Source: JANQSS01 sp965249735 (GTDB lineage Bacteria > Bacteroidota > Bacteroidia > Chitinophagales > Saprospiraceae). From it: a DNA stretch of 64,000 nt. The DNA lies in NCBI GenBank assembly GCA_965249735.1, contig CBDFMS010000024.1, positions 124,001 to 188,000 on the forward strand, in the 5' to 3' direction. The notes below the pieces were generated by a model. That model saw only the letters and a list, made by a program, of their open reading frames with translations. It made no database searches and was not told the origin of the DNA. Position 1 is the stretch's first letter. Each line of letters begins with the position of its first letter. The position numbers were made by a program, and so were the translations under genes. Shown piece after piece: positions 44,465-54,211 of this stretch.

Positions 44465-47400
44465 ATGATTAAATTATTTCATTTTTTTATTCTCATTGCT
44501 ATTTTTCGCATTTCTGCCGTGTCACAAGTGCTGGATGTAAAATTTTTTGCATGCAATTATGATACAATTCTGGCAGAATATAAATTACAAGATTCAGCGA
44601 ACACAATTACGAATCCGACGATCTTATATAAAATGGGTAATTCCGCCCTTGGTACCAAGAACTATCCGCTGGCTTCAATTTATTTCCATAGGATCACCGA
44701 AAAAAATGAATTCCAAAATACTGAGTCATTTTATACTGCTAAGATTCTATTGCATTTTCGCTGTAATGAAAAAATTGAATTATTAAATCTAAAGCAATCA
44801 ATTAGTCAACAACTTGACGCGGATCACTATTTATTGGCAGTTATTGACCTATTGGAAATATCGGATCAATATCGGTCAAAAATTCAAATTGATTTAGACA
44901 GTATTGTTCCTCCATTATTGTTACGTCTAGGGGACGGTGGACTTATTCCTGGAGCACACTTACGACCAACTCAAGATTTAATTAAATTTTATGGGTCCAC
45001 TGGTGAGATTCAAAAAGCATTGGATGCGTCGCGAAAATTGTACAGTCAAACTGTTCAATCTCATCCTCCCTGTTCTCAAGTTCTGGGATCAGTTGGTTTG
45101 ACTCTGGGTCGAAGTTTTTTATTGAATGATGAGTTAGACAGTGCAGCGAATTATTTCAATGCCTCTTACCAAATTTACCACGATTATCATGCATATGATA
45201 TAAATGGACTGGGTCAATCTTTGTCTTATATAGCTCGCGTTGCTATGCAAAAAGGAAATGCACAAGATGCTATTGATATTCTAGAAAAGGGACTCCATAC
45301 AATTGAAAAAAACAATACCAATGAGCCAATATTGAGTCACCTATACAACATCTTAGGAATCAATCACAATCGAAAGGGAAACCACGAGTCTGCCGTCGAA
45401 TTCTATCAAAAATCACTTAATATCGCGGAAGCAGGCCCAGGAGATTCACGGGAAAGTAAAGTAATTGCCTATGCGAATATTGGGTCTATTTATACAAAAA
45501 TACATGAATTTAAAAAAGCTGAGTATTATTTATTGGGCTCTCTTGAAACGTGTTTGGATTTATTTGGATCCGAGCACGCCTACTCCGCCAACATATACTC
45601 TATGCTTGCTACGTTATATTCAAATCAAGGTGATTTGCCCAAGTCTTTTTCTTCTATAAAAAATAATTATAACATTACAAAAAAGCTATATGGTGAGGAT
45701 AATTCAAGATTAATTGAACCTTCTCGAAATCTTGCGATTGTATGTCATGATCTAAAAAAATATGATAAAGCTTTATTTTATATTGATAAAGCCAGGTTCA
45801 TAGCAGAAAGTCGGTTAGGAGATCAACATTATCGACTTGCCCAAATTCTACGAAACAAAGCTAGTTTTTTAATCGACGTAAGGAATTATGAAGAGGCCCA
45901 TAGTGCTATAAATGAAGGAATTGGGGTATTGGACTGCCAAGACCAGATTGCAGATTGTCAGGATGCTACCGTATATCTGGCATTGTTAAATGAACGTATT
46001 CGGATTCAAATGACCGAATTAGATTTACCGGGCGCTATGGATAGCTTAGTTGCCACATGTCATCATAGTCAAGACGTCTTTGATCATATACTTAAAACTT
46101 CACCTTCTATACATACAAAGTCAGAGTTTGCGGCTGAATTTGAAGATTTTCATAAGAATGTACTGTTGGCTTATCTTCTGAAGTACGAGGAAAGTAGCGA
46201 CGGGTCATATTTGGAGTACGCCATTTCTGTTAACGAACGCATTAAGAATTTGGGCATGATGGAGTCGATTAAGAATCACATGGATCAAATTTTTGCAAAT
46301 ATCCCTGACCATCTAGTAGACAAAATCAGCGCTTTGAGCAAAACAGAGGTAGGCCTGACACAAATGTTGGCCGACCCCACCCTGGATTCTTTGAACCAAA
46401 AAGCACAATGGCGGGATAGTCTGATAGCTGTTCAGAAAGAATTGAAGCGATTCAATTTGGAGCTGGAAAATAACCACCCCCAATATAATCGACTACGAAA
46501 AGCAAAATTTGAATTAAATACACACGAATTACAAAATGATTTGGATAACCGAACAGCTATACTCGATTATACCTTGGTCGATTCATTTTTAATCTGTTTT
46601 ATTATACATAAAACTAGCGTTGATGTAATACGTCAGCAACTTTCTCATAACACCTTATCTAACGAATTGAATGGAGTGAAAAAATATTTGAGTAGCCCTT
46701 CTTCTCAACCGATTGAATCTGATGAAGTAAACGCTTTGTTAAGTACTCCGTTTAATATACTTCCGAAAGGCATTCGTCATGTCATCATTATTCCGGATGA
46801 ATATACGTTTGGCATTCCCTTTGAAACAGTACTAATCCAAGATGAGATGGCACTCCATCGATTTAATTTGTCATATGCTAATTCAACTGGAATATATCAT
46901 CTCCAAAAACATCGAAGGCAACAAACCAACAAGTATCCGTTAGCGGCTTTTGCACCGACGTATCGGCAAGGAATAGACACACTTAACACTAATTATATTG
47001 CTGCAATTGTTCGATCCGGTAAATGGCACTTACCGAATGCAGAAAAGGAAGTGGTGGATATAGCAGAATTGATGAATGGTAGGAGTTACATTGATAGCGA
47101 AGCAACGAAATTCAATTTCATAAAGGCCCTCAAAGAAAATGATATTGTGCATTTGTCCATGCACGCTCAGGTCAATGAAGATGACCCAATGATGAGTAAT
47201 TTTATTTTCGATACCGAAGGTCATAATCCTTCAGCCAACTTACAGTTGTATGAACTATACACAATGCAATCCACAGCACAATTGGCGGTTCTCAGCGCAT
47301 GCGAAACGGGATTGGGTCAATACCATGGAGGTGATGGTGTGCGAAGTTTGTCAAATGGATTTCAATATGCGGGTATTCCTGCTGTAGTGACTTCATTATG

Positions 47401-47689
47401 GAAAGTTCCTGATAAAAGTACTGCCGAAATCATGAAATCATTTTACTACCATTTGAAATCCGGTGTACGAAAGTCTGAGGCATTACGTCTCGCAAAAATC
47501 GAATATCTCGAAAGTAATATTACTGAAAAGCAAAAACATCCCTTTTATTGGGCTGGTTTTATTTTGGTTGGGGACACTTCCCCGCTTTCATTAAGTTCCA
47601 ATAATTATATCCTACTATTGGGTGGAGCAGCGCTGTTGATTCTAATATTCATGGTTACACGTACCAGACGAAGACAAAAGAGTCTGTAA
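44465..47689 (+). CDS. Membrane-anchored TPR-CHAT caspase-like protease
   Basis: This 1074-residue protein has an N-terminal signal (FHFFILIAIFRISAVSQ) and many TPR units up to about residue 480, several of the kinesin-light-chain type (YNILGINHNRKGNHESAVEFYQKSLNIAE over two helices). A linker is followed by a CHAT domain from about 755. The caspase-like dyad is visible: His in IVHLSMHAQVN (about 900) and Cys in AVLSACETGLGQ (about 947), with the family block GGDGVRSLSNGFQYAGIPAVVTSLWKV between helices. Near the C-terminus a membrane helix (YILLLGGAALLILIFMVT) precedes a basic tail. The protease domain would thus face the periplasm, tethered to the membrane. CHAT proteases cut partner proteins in stress and defence systems; no partner is obvious here beyond the small ORF upstream. 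Confidence 0.88.
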   Translation: MIKLFHFFILIAIFRISAVSQVLDVKFFACNYDTILAEYKLQDSANTITNPTILYKMGNSALGTKNYPLASIYFHRITEKNEFQNTESFYTAKILLHFRCNEKIELLNLKQSISQQLDADHYLLAVIDLLEISDQYRSKIQIDLDSIVPPLLLRLGDGGLIPGAHLRPTQDLIKFYGSTGEIQKALDASRKLYSQTVQSHPPCSQVLGSVGLTLGRSFLLNDELDSAANYFNASYQIYHDYHAYDINGLGQSLSYIARVAMQKGNAQDAIDILEKGLHTIEKNNTNEPILSHLYNILGINHNRKGNHESAVEFYQKSLNIAEAGPGDSRESKVIAYANIGSIYTKIHEFKKAEYYLLGSLETCLDLFGSEHAYSANIYSMLATLYSNQGDLPKSFSSIKNNYNITKKLYGEDNSRLIEPSRNLAIVCHDLKKYDKALFYIDKARFIAESRLGDQHYRLAQILRNKASFLIDVRNYEEAHSAINEGIGVLDCQDQIADCQDATVYLALLNERIRIQMTELDLPGAMDSLVATCHHSQDVFDHILKTSPSIHTKSEFAAEFEDFHKNVLLAYLLKYEESSDGSYLEYAISVNERIKNLGMMESIKNHMDQIFANIPDHLVDKISALSKTEVGLTQMLADPTLDSLNQKAQWRDSLIAVQKELKRFNLELENNHPQYNRLRKAKFELNTHELQNDLDNRTAILDYTLVDSFLICFIIHKTSVDVIRQQLSHNTLSNELNGVKKYLSSPSSQPIESDEVNALLSTPFNILPKGIRHVIIIPDEYTFGIPFETVLIQDEMALHRFNLSYANSTGIYHLQKHRRQQTNKYPLAAFAPTYRQGIDTLNTNYIAAIVRSGKWHLPNAEKEVVDIAELMNGRSYIDSEATKFNFIKALKENDIVHLSMHAQVNEDDPMMSNFIFDTEGHNPSANLQLYELYTMQSTAQLAVLSACETGLGQYHGGDGVRSLSNGFQYAGIPAVVTSLWKVPDKSTAEIMKSFYYHLKSGVRKSEALRLAKIEYLESNITEKQKHPFYWAGFILVGDTSPLSLSSNNYILLLGGAALLILIFMVTRTRRRQKSL

Positions 47690-48210
47690 TTTATTTGCAT
47701 TCATCGTATTATCCTCATTGATCTGAATCAAATCCGAATACACAGGGATAAATGGCGTATGTCGGGTCCTGTTCGCGAATAAACTGTGTGAATAAGTTGT
47801 GTAATGTGTAATTTCATTTACAGCTAAAGTCGACTATGCAAAATTCCATCGTGCGTTCATCATTTTTCTGCAAATGTTGTTTCTGTCAATCGTCGTTGAA
47901 ACAACCGTAATTCGTCTACAGATAATTTTTATCGTAACGCCATGTCAAATCTATAAATATCTGTTTCGCTTAATGGTATCTAGTTTATTTGTTTTGTTGA
48001 ATACGTCCTGAAGATTTGAATTGCATCGGAATTTATAAGCCTTGGCAATGTTCTCATTTTTACAAATTATTTCAATGATAACAGATTCAATCGAATATGA
48101 ATCATAGTAAAGTCGTGTAAACCTCTCTACATTTTATTTACATTCACACCTTCTAGTCAATAATTTAGCATCTTTCGTCTATTCTTATGATGGTTGTTGA
48201 TCTACTTTAT
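47690..48210. other. Half-kilobase intergenic region, nothing recognised
   Basis: This is an AT-rich spacer between the CHAT gene and the ABC operon. All frames have frequent stops. I see no tRNA-like fold, strong terminator or repeated motif. Its length and composition would allow an unannotated small RNA or distal regulatory sites. Confidence 0.4.
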
Positions 48211-48218
48211 TAGATTTG
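48211..48218 (+). promoter_or_regulatory. -7 element of the ABC/M1 operon
   Basis: TAGATTTG matches TAnnTTTG exactly, 25 bases before ATG 48244. Two overlapping TTG triplets (48194-48199) lie only 12-14 bases upstream, short of the usual spacing. Confidence 0.4.
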
Positions 48219-48243
48219 GCCAATCAATCAAAACAATACGCTT

Positions 48244-49134
48244 ATGCCAACTTTACGCATTTCCAATCTCAATAAAACATATCCCAATGGAGTGCGCGCA
48301 CTGGCGGATGTGAATCTTACGATCTCCAACGGTATGTTTGGATTACTCGGGCCGAATGGAGCCGGGAAATCGACATTGATGCGGACGCTCGCCTGCCTGC
48401 AAAACCCTGATTCGGGTGAGATGTTTCTCGATGATATCGATATTCTAAAACAACCGGATGAATTGCGGAAAGTACTGGGATACTTACCACAGGAGTTTGG
48501 TGTATATCCGAGGATAACAGCTCAGCAGTTATTGGATCACTTGTGTGTATTAAAAGGGATCGGTGGATCCGGAGAAAGACGTGAGCTGGTGGACCATTTG
48601 CTTCAAAAAGTAAACTTATACGACAAGCGAAATAAAAGTGTCAAAGGATTTTCCGGAGGCATGAAACAACGGATCGGTATTGCTCAGGCATTGATCGGTG
48701 ATCCTAAATTAATTATCGTTGATGAACCTACGGCAGGCCTTGATCCCGGAGAGCGCAATCGTTTTCACAATTTACTGGCCGACGTTGGTCAGGAAGTTAT
48801 TGTTTTATTGTCGACTCACATTGTTGACGATGTTCGAGAATTGTGCACCCAAATGGCCATTATGAATGATGGGGCTATTGTATTTGACGGTGCGCCACAA
48901 GATGCACTGCACTCATTGAAAGGGCAGGTATGGCAAAAACAAATAACCCGATCTGAATTAGACGGATATAAAGAAAACCACCATGTTATTTCCGATAAAA
49001 TGGTGGCGGGATTTCCAATCATTCATGTCCTGAGTCAGACTTCACCGGGTGCTGATTTTAAATCCGTCGAACCCAACCTGGAGGATGTTTTCTTTATACA
49101 AACGCATCGACCAGAAATCATTTCTCAGGCATAA
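48244..49134 (+). CDS. ABC transporter ATP-binding protein
   Basis: This 296-residue ATPase has Walker A LLGPNGAGKSTL (about 37-48), the Q-loop YLPQEFGVYP, the signature FSGGMKQRIGIAQAL, Walker B LIIVDEPTAGLDP and the H-loop LLSTHIVDDV. The C-terminal extension after about 215 is typical of ATPases paired with ABC-2-type exporters. Twelve bases separate it from the permease/peptidase gene, so the two form one operon and one transporter. Confidence 0.93.
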   Translation: MPTLRISNLNKTYPNGVRALADVNLTISNGMFGLLGPNGAGKSTLMRTLACLQNPDSGEMFLDDIDILKQPDELRKVLGYLPQEFGVYPRITAQQLLDHLCVLKGIGGSGERRELVDHLLQKVNLYDKRNKSVKGFSGGMKQRIGIAQALIGDPKLIIVDEPTAGLDPGERNRFHNLLADVGQEVIVLLSTHIVDDVRELCTQMAIMNDGAIVFDGAPQDALHSLKGQVWQKQITRSELDGYKENHHVISDKMVAGFPIIHVLSQTSPGADFKSVEPNLEDVFFIQTHRPEIISQA

Positions 49135-49146
49135 AATCAATTAAAC

Positions 49147-52100
49147 ATGTTTTCAGCATTTTTTATACGCGAGGTAAAATCGGGTTTAAAGCAACCCATG
49201 TTATATATTTTCTTTTTATTATTTGCAGCATTGGTTTGTGGTGCAGTGGTTAGTGATAACGTAACAATTGGAGGAGCGGTCGGTAACGTTTTGCGCAATG
49301 CTCCACATGTGGTCACAATCTATACCACGGTATTGGGTGTTTTTGGACTACTCATTGCAGCCGCATTTTATAATAATGCGGCATTACGGGATTATCGATA
49401 TAATTTTCAGGAAATACTTTTTACAAGGCCGTTATCAAAATTTGGATATTATGCAGGCCGTTTTGCAGGAGCATGGGTTTTATCATGCCTGACACTTAGC
49501 GGCATTTTTTTTGGGTTTATTGTTGGTGCCTGGCTTGGGCCTTTGGCCGGATGGATCGATGCCGATCAGGTGGGTTCGACACCCTGGCATGCTTTTTTCA
49601 CTAATTTCCTGATTTTCGTACTTCCTAATATGTTTCTTGCAGGGGCAGTGATTTTTGGATTGGCCAGCCGTTTTAAAAGCACCATGGTTTCTTTCGTAGG
49701 AGCATTGTTGATTATTATCGCCTACATCGTCACGACAAATTTTTTAAGTGATATCGAAAATGAAACCCTGGCAGGACTATTGGATTCGTTTGCGATTAGT
49801 ACCTATTCCGTCCAGAGCAAGTATTTTACTCCGGCGGAAATGAATACTAACTCACCTTCCTTTAGTGGGCTTTTATTTCAAAATCGATTAATATGGTTAG
49901 CTGCGTCTCTTTTGATCAGCACATTTTTTTACTCAATCTTTTCCTTCAAACAAGGAACAGGTCTGCGTTTGCGAAAACCAAAAGTAATTGAAGAAAAAAC
50001 AACAACATTATCCATCGCAGCACCGAACTCATTCAGCGCAGTATCAGCCTGGAGTCAATTTAAAAGTTTTTTCGCGTTGAATTTTCACAGTATTTCCAAA
50101 AGTGCCTTGTTTAAATTGTTATTCGTATTCTGCGCTATTTTGGTTGTGACATCGTTATGGGGAGGTTTCGAATATTACGGATTAAAATCATATCCTGTAA
50201 CCTACAAAATGATGGGAACCATATCAGGCCAAAGTTCTATTTTTCTGATTATTATCCTGATTTTTTATAATGGTGAATTGGTTTGGCGAGATCGGGATGT
50301 ACATATTCACGAGGTTATCGGTTCTAGTCCCTATTCGACTTTTTTATCGCTCCTGGCGAAATCCCTCTCCCTTATAGCTGTCATATTATTACTCTATACC
50401 GCCATGATAATCGTTGGTGTGCTGTATCAATTACTACATGGCTATACCGATGTAAAGATTGGGCTCTATTTTGCGGATTTTATTGTTGATTCACTTCCAC
50501 CCTTCATTACCTGGAGCTTTTTATTAATATTAATTCAGGTATTGATAAATCATAAATATATCGGATATTTTGTTTCTGTTCTTTTCTTGTTTTTAAGCGA
50601 GATTCTACTTTCAGTATTGGATATTGAAACCTATATGTTGGATATTGGTGGTACACCGTCGACCATGTACTCCGACATGAATGGCTTTGGTCCCGGTCTA
50701 AAAAGTGCAATTTGGTTCAGTGTGTATTGGAGTCTGTTTGGTTTACTGGGGTTGATTAGTGCTGCTGCTTTTTGGCAGCGAGGAACAGAGAGTGGCATAG
50801 CGAAGCGCGCGAAGCAAGCGTTTTCAAATTTGATTGGAAATTATCGATACTTGTTTTTTGGAGTGTTCATTCTGTGGTTAGGTATTGCGGCATACATTTA
50901 TTATAACACGCAAGTTCTCAATACATATAGAACTTCTGACTACCAGGAGGAATTACGTGCTGATTACGAAAAAAATTATAAAAAATACGAGGATATTCCG
51001 AAGATGAGTATCGATGGTGTGAAATATACCATTGATATCTATCCGAATGAGCGAGATGTCTTTGTGACTTCCGATATCGTGATGCGAAATAAAACGGAAG
51101 TATCGATTGATGAGATGCATTTTATTTTGGATGATGTGTGGAAACAGGAATTGGACATTCCCGGTTCGACACTGAGCATGGAGGACAAAGAATCTGGTTA
51201 TGTTATTTACAATGTGGCGGCAGTTGCCCCTGATAGTACGATGACATTGCAAATCAAGACTAAATACATAAGTAAAGGTTTTGAAAACGGCGCCGGAGAT
51301 CGTTCTGTTGTTAAAAATGGAACATTTTTCAATAACGGAGATTTTCTACCGGAATTTGGATATAACTCCGGATATGAATTGTCGTACAAATTTATACGAC
51401 GAAAATATGATCTCGAGCCTAAAAAACGGATGCCGGATCTTGAATTAAACTGCAGTCACAAATGCCGGAAAAATTATTTAACAGATGGCAATTCCGATTG
51501 GATCGATGTTGAAACAATCATATCGACAGCCGGAGATCAAATCGCTATTGCACCCGGAAGTCTTGAGAAATCATGGGAACAAGACGGAAGAAATTATTTC
51601 CGGTACAAGGTCGATCACCCGTCTCAGAACTTTTATTCATTTATGTCAGCTGATTTCGAAGTGGCCAAACGAAAGTGGAATGACATCGATATCGAAATAT
51701 ATTACGATAAGCGACACGGGTATAATATTGACATGATGCTGGATGCCGTAGAGCGGTCGCTAAAATATTATTCGAAAAATTTTGGTCCCTATTATCACAA
51801 ACAGGCACGCATCATCGAATTTCCAAGATATGCCTCATTTGCACAAGCTTTTCCCGGGACGATGCCTTATTCAGAGTCCTTAGGATTTATTATTGATCTG
51901 GAGGATGAAGAAAAGAATAATGTGATTGATGCTGTGATTGCCCATGAGATGGCACATCAATGGTGGGCGCATCAGGTCATTTCTTCGTTTATGCAAGGTG
52001 GTACCATGTTAGTGGAAAGTTTTGCAGAGTATTCGTCGTTGATGGTCATGAAAAATCAATTGCAGGACGATATTGCTATGAAGCAATTTTTGAAGTATGA

Positions 52101-52725
52101 TTTCAATCGCTATCTGAGAGGACGTAGTAGTGAAACCCAGAAGGAGTTGCCCTTGAATAAAGTGGAAAACCAAACTTATATCCACTATGGGAAGGGGTCG
52201 GTCATATTGTATGCACTCCAGGATTATATCGGAGAAGATAGTGTAAATAGTGCTCTTCGATCATTTTTAAAAGAATATCGATATGCTGAACCACCGTATC
52301 CTAATTCGCATGATTTTTTACGTCACTTGCGACCGAGAGTACCGGACTCATTACAGTATTTACTGACTGATTGGATAGAAGAAATAACACTGTATGATTT
52401 CCGCATTGAAGAAGCCGAATATACCGAGATGGATGATGGAAAATATCAAGTGAACCTGGAAGTGTACGCCGATAAATTAAAAGCAGATTCTATCGGAAAT
52501 GAAACATCAGTGGGGATTAACGATTGGGTAGATGTCGGATTTTATTCCGATGAAGAAGAAGAGGAGTTGATATTCCATGAACGAATAAAAATGACTGAAA
52601 AGAATCAAAATTTAGAATTTATTCTTGATGAAAAACCGCAGCAGGCAGCTATGGATCCACGTCGGATGTTGATTGAGCGTGTAATATCAGACAACGTCAA
52701 GACACTGACTGAAAATTCAAAATGA
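49147..52725 (+). CDS. ABC-2 permease fused to an M1-family aminopeptidase
   Basis: This 1192-residue protein has two ABC-2-like membrane halves. About six spans lie at residues 15-270 (MLYIFFLLFAALVCGAVVS, LGVFGLLIAAAFYNNAAL, GLASRFKSTMVSFVGALLII) and about six more at 330-605. After the last span (LFFGVFILWLGIAAYIYY) a large extracytoplasmic M1 domain begins. It has the zinc motif HEMAHQWWAH (His about 934 and 938) and the third ligand Glu in VESFAEYSSL (about 960), spaced 18 residues as in M1. The GAMEN-type exopeptidase motif is not obvious; PYSESLGFI is in its place. The peptidase may process what the transporter exports, or sense peptides. It is coded with its ATPase. Confidence 0.9.
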   Translation: MFSAFFIREVKSGLKQPMLYIFFLLFAALVCGAVVSDNVTIGGAVGNVLRNAPHVVTIYTTVLGVFGLLIAAAFYNNAALRDYRYNFQEILFTRPLSKFGYYAGRFAGAWVLSCLTLSGIFFGFIVGAWLGPLAGWIDADQVGSTPWHAFFTNFLIFVLPNMFLAGAVIFGLASRFKSTMVSFVGALLIIIAYIVTTNFLSDIENETLAGLLDSFAISTYSVQSKYFTPAEMNTNSPSFSGLLFQNRLIWLAASLLISTFFYSIFSFKQGTGLRLRKPKVIEEKTTTLSIAAPNSFSAVSAWSQFKSFFALNFHSISKSALFKLLFVFCAILVVTSLWGGFEYYGLKSYPVTYKMMGTISGQSSIFLIIILIFYNGELVWRDRDVHIHEVIGSSPYSTFLSLLAKSLSLIAVILLLYTAMIIVGVLYQLLHGYTDVKIGLYFADFIVDSLPPFITWSFLLILIQVLINHKYIGYFVSVLFLFLSEILLSVLDIETYMLDIGGTPSTMYSDMNGFGPGLKSAIWFSVYWSLFGLLGLISAAAFWQRGTESGIAKRAKQAFSNLIGNYRYLFFGVFILWLGIAAYIYYNTQVLNTYRTSDYQEELRADYEKNYKKYEDIPKMSIDGVKYTIDIYPNERDVFVTSDIVMRNKTEVSIDEMHFILDDVWKQELDIPGSTLSMEDKESGYVIYNVAAVAPDSTMTLQIKTKYISKGFENGAGDRSVVKNGTFFNNGDFLPEFGYNSGYELSYKFIRRKYDLEPKKRMPDLELNCSHKCRKNYLTDGNSDWIDVETIISTAGDQIAIAPGSLEKSWEQDGRNYFRYKVDHPSQNFYSFMSADFEVAKRKWNDIDIEIYYDKRHGYNIDMMLDAVERSLKYYSKNFGPYYHKQARIIEFPRYASFAQAFPGTMPYSESLGFIIDLEDEEKNNVIDAVIAHEMAHQWWAHQVISSFMQGGTMLVESFAEYSSLMVMKNQLQDDIAMKQFLKYDFNRYLRGRSSETQKELPLNKVENQTYIHYGKGSVILYALQDYIGEDSVNSALRSFLKEYRYAEPPYPNSHDFLRHLRPRVPDSLQYLLTDWIEEITLYDFRIEEAEYTEMDDGKYQVNLEVYADKLKADSIGNETSVGINDWVDVGFYSDEEEEELIFHERIKMTEKNQNLEFILDEKPQQAAMDPRRMLIERVISDNVKTLTENSK

Positions 52726-52796
52726 TATGCTGCATCCATGTTGAAATTATGTCCAAACGGGTAAGGTAATTTATCAGTTATAAAGGAAAGTTATTT

Positions 52797-54209
52797 TTAT
52801 ATTGGTGACTTGCGTTTTTCTAATTCTGCACGAATTTCATTTGCCCGTTCCTCTGTCATGCTATAATTACGCATGACGATGATTGATATTAATGTGCCAA
52901 ACATGGGTAATGCTGAATAGAATATTCGTAATCCTGTGATAGCACTTTCAGGTTGTTCAGCTGCAGTGGCATCAAAGCCCACCAAAGACATAATAGCACC
53001 ACTCGCCAGGCCGGCGATGGCAAATCCGAATTTGACCATCCACCAGTAAATCGCTCCGAATATACCTTCTCGGCGTTTTCCGGTGTTTAATTCATCGAGA
53101 TCGATCACATCCGCTGTCATAGACATCATCAGTGTAAATAAACTGCCTATACCGAATGAAAAGAACGGCAATGCAAAAATAAACATGTAAGGTTTTCCGG
53201 GAACAAAAAGAAACCAAAGCATGCCATAACCCACAAGAGAAATTGTTTGTGAAAGAATGAAGGCCTGCTTCTTTCCCATTTTCTTAGACATCCATGCTAC
53301 AGTTGGAATAATCAAAAATGTTGTGACCAAAGAAGCCAGACTTCCAAAAAGCGTTGGCCAGATTCCGGCCGCTCCGGCATCGCCGCTATATAAATACCAG
53401 ACGATAATAAAGAAGGAAAATGCCGCAATTGTATTAAACGCATTGAAAATAAAAAATGTCGATATACATAGTTTTACAAAAGGTTTTGATGAAAATGCCT
53501 CATTAAATCCATCAAATATTTCCATCAGGCTACTGCCTATGCTACCAAACGTTAGGGGAGAATAATTTTCATTGACTGTCGATTTACTTTTTAGAAATAT
53601 GGCTGGCACCATAGCAAAAAGCATACAAGCAATTCCCACCCATACCGCCATCTGCCTGGTAGCTACATCAGCACTTGGAAACCAATTTTGATCATACATC
53701 ACGACCCAAAACCATGGTGCTATGACCCAGGCCCACTGTCCAATCCATTGGGCAATAGCCATGATGCTGGTACGCTCATGAAAATCAGTACTCATCTCAT
53801 AGCCCATGGCCACATAGGGTACGCTAAAAATCGTCAGCCCTAAATAGAATAGAAAAGACCATAGCAGGAAGTAGGTGAAATTATAATCAACTCCATTTTC
53901 CCTGTACAATTGCCACATAATGATAAATGCAATACCCATAATGATGGCCCCTATGAATACATACTGTCTTCTTCGTCCCCAACGCGATTTTGTGTTGTCC
54001 GAAATGAATCCCATGATGGGATCGGTGATGGAATCAAATACTCTGGGTAGGAAGAATAATATTCCCCACATCCAACCCGGAAATCCCAGGTCCTGCACCA
54101 ATACGACCATAAATATTCCGAGTACGGCAGGGAACATTTGATTGGCAAACATCCCGATGCCGAATGCAACTTTTTGACCGAAAGGAACTTGATTGGCAGT
54201 TGTAGACAT
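52797..54209 (-). CDS. MFS sugar transporter, GPH (MelB-like) family
   Basis: This 470-residue carrier has 12 predicted spans. GPH-family blocks are visible: FFLPRVFDSITDPIMGFISDNTKSRWGRRRQ (the conserved Asp of the cation/sugar site and the loop 2-3 motif, over two segments), VPYVAMGYEMS, GFNEAFSSKPF and MMSMTADVIDLDELNTGKRREG. The family moves mono- and oligosaccharides or glycosides with Na+ or H+. It is the last gene of the beta-glucan locus, starting 2 bases after the GH30 stop, and so probably imports glucose or short gluco-oligosaccharides across the inner membrane. Confidence 0.9.
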   Translation of the reverse strand: MSTTANQVPFGQKVAFGIGMFANQMFPAVLGIFMVVLVQDLGFPGWMWGILFFLPRVFDSITDPIMGFISDNTKSRWGRRRQYVFIGAIIMGIAFIIMWQLYRENGVDYNFTYFLLWSFLFYLGLTIFSVPYVAMGYEMSTDFHERTSIMAIAQWIGQWAWVIAPWFWVVMYDQNWFPSADVATRQMAVWVGIACMLFAMVPAIFLKSKSTVNENYSPLTFGSIGSSLMEIFDGFNEAFSSKPFVKLCISTFFIFNAFNTIAAFSFFIIVWYLYSGDAGAAGIWPTLFGSLASLVTTFLIIPTVAWMSKKMGKKQAFILSQTISLVGYGMLWFLFVPGKPYMFIFALPFFSFGIGSLFTLMMSMTADVIDLDELNTGKRREGIFGAIYWWMVKFGFAIAGLASGAIMSLVGFDATAAEQPESAITGLRIFYSALPMFGTLISIIVMRNYSMTEERANEIRAELEKRKSPI

Positions 54210-54211
54210 AG

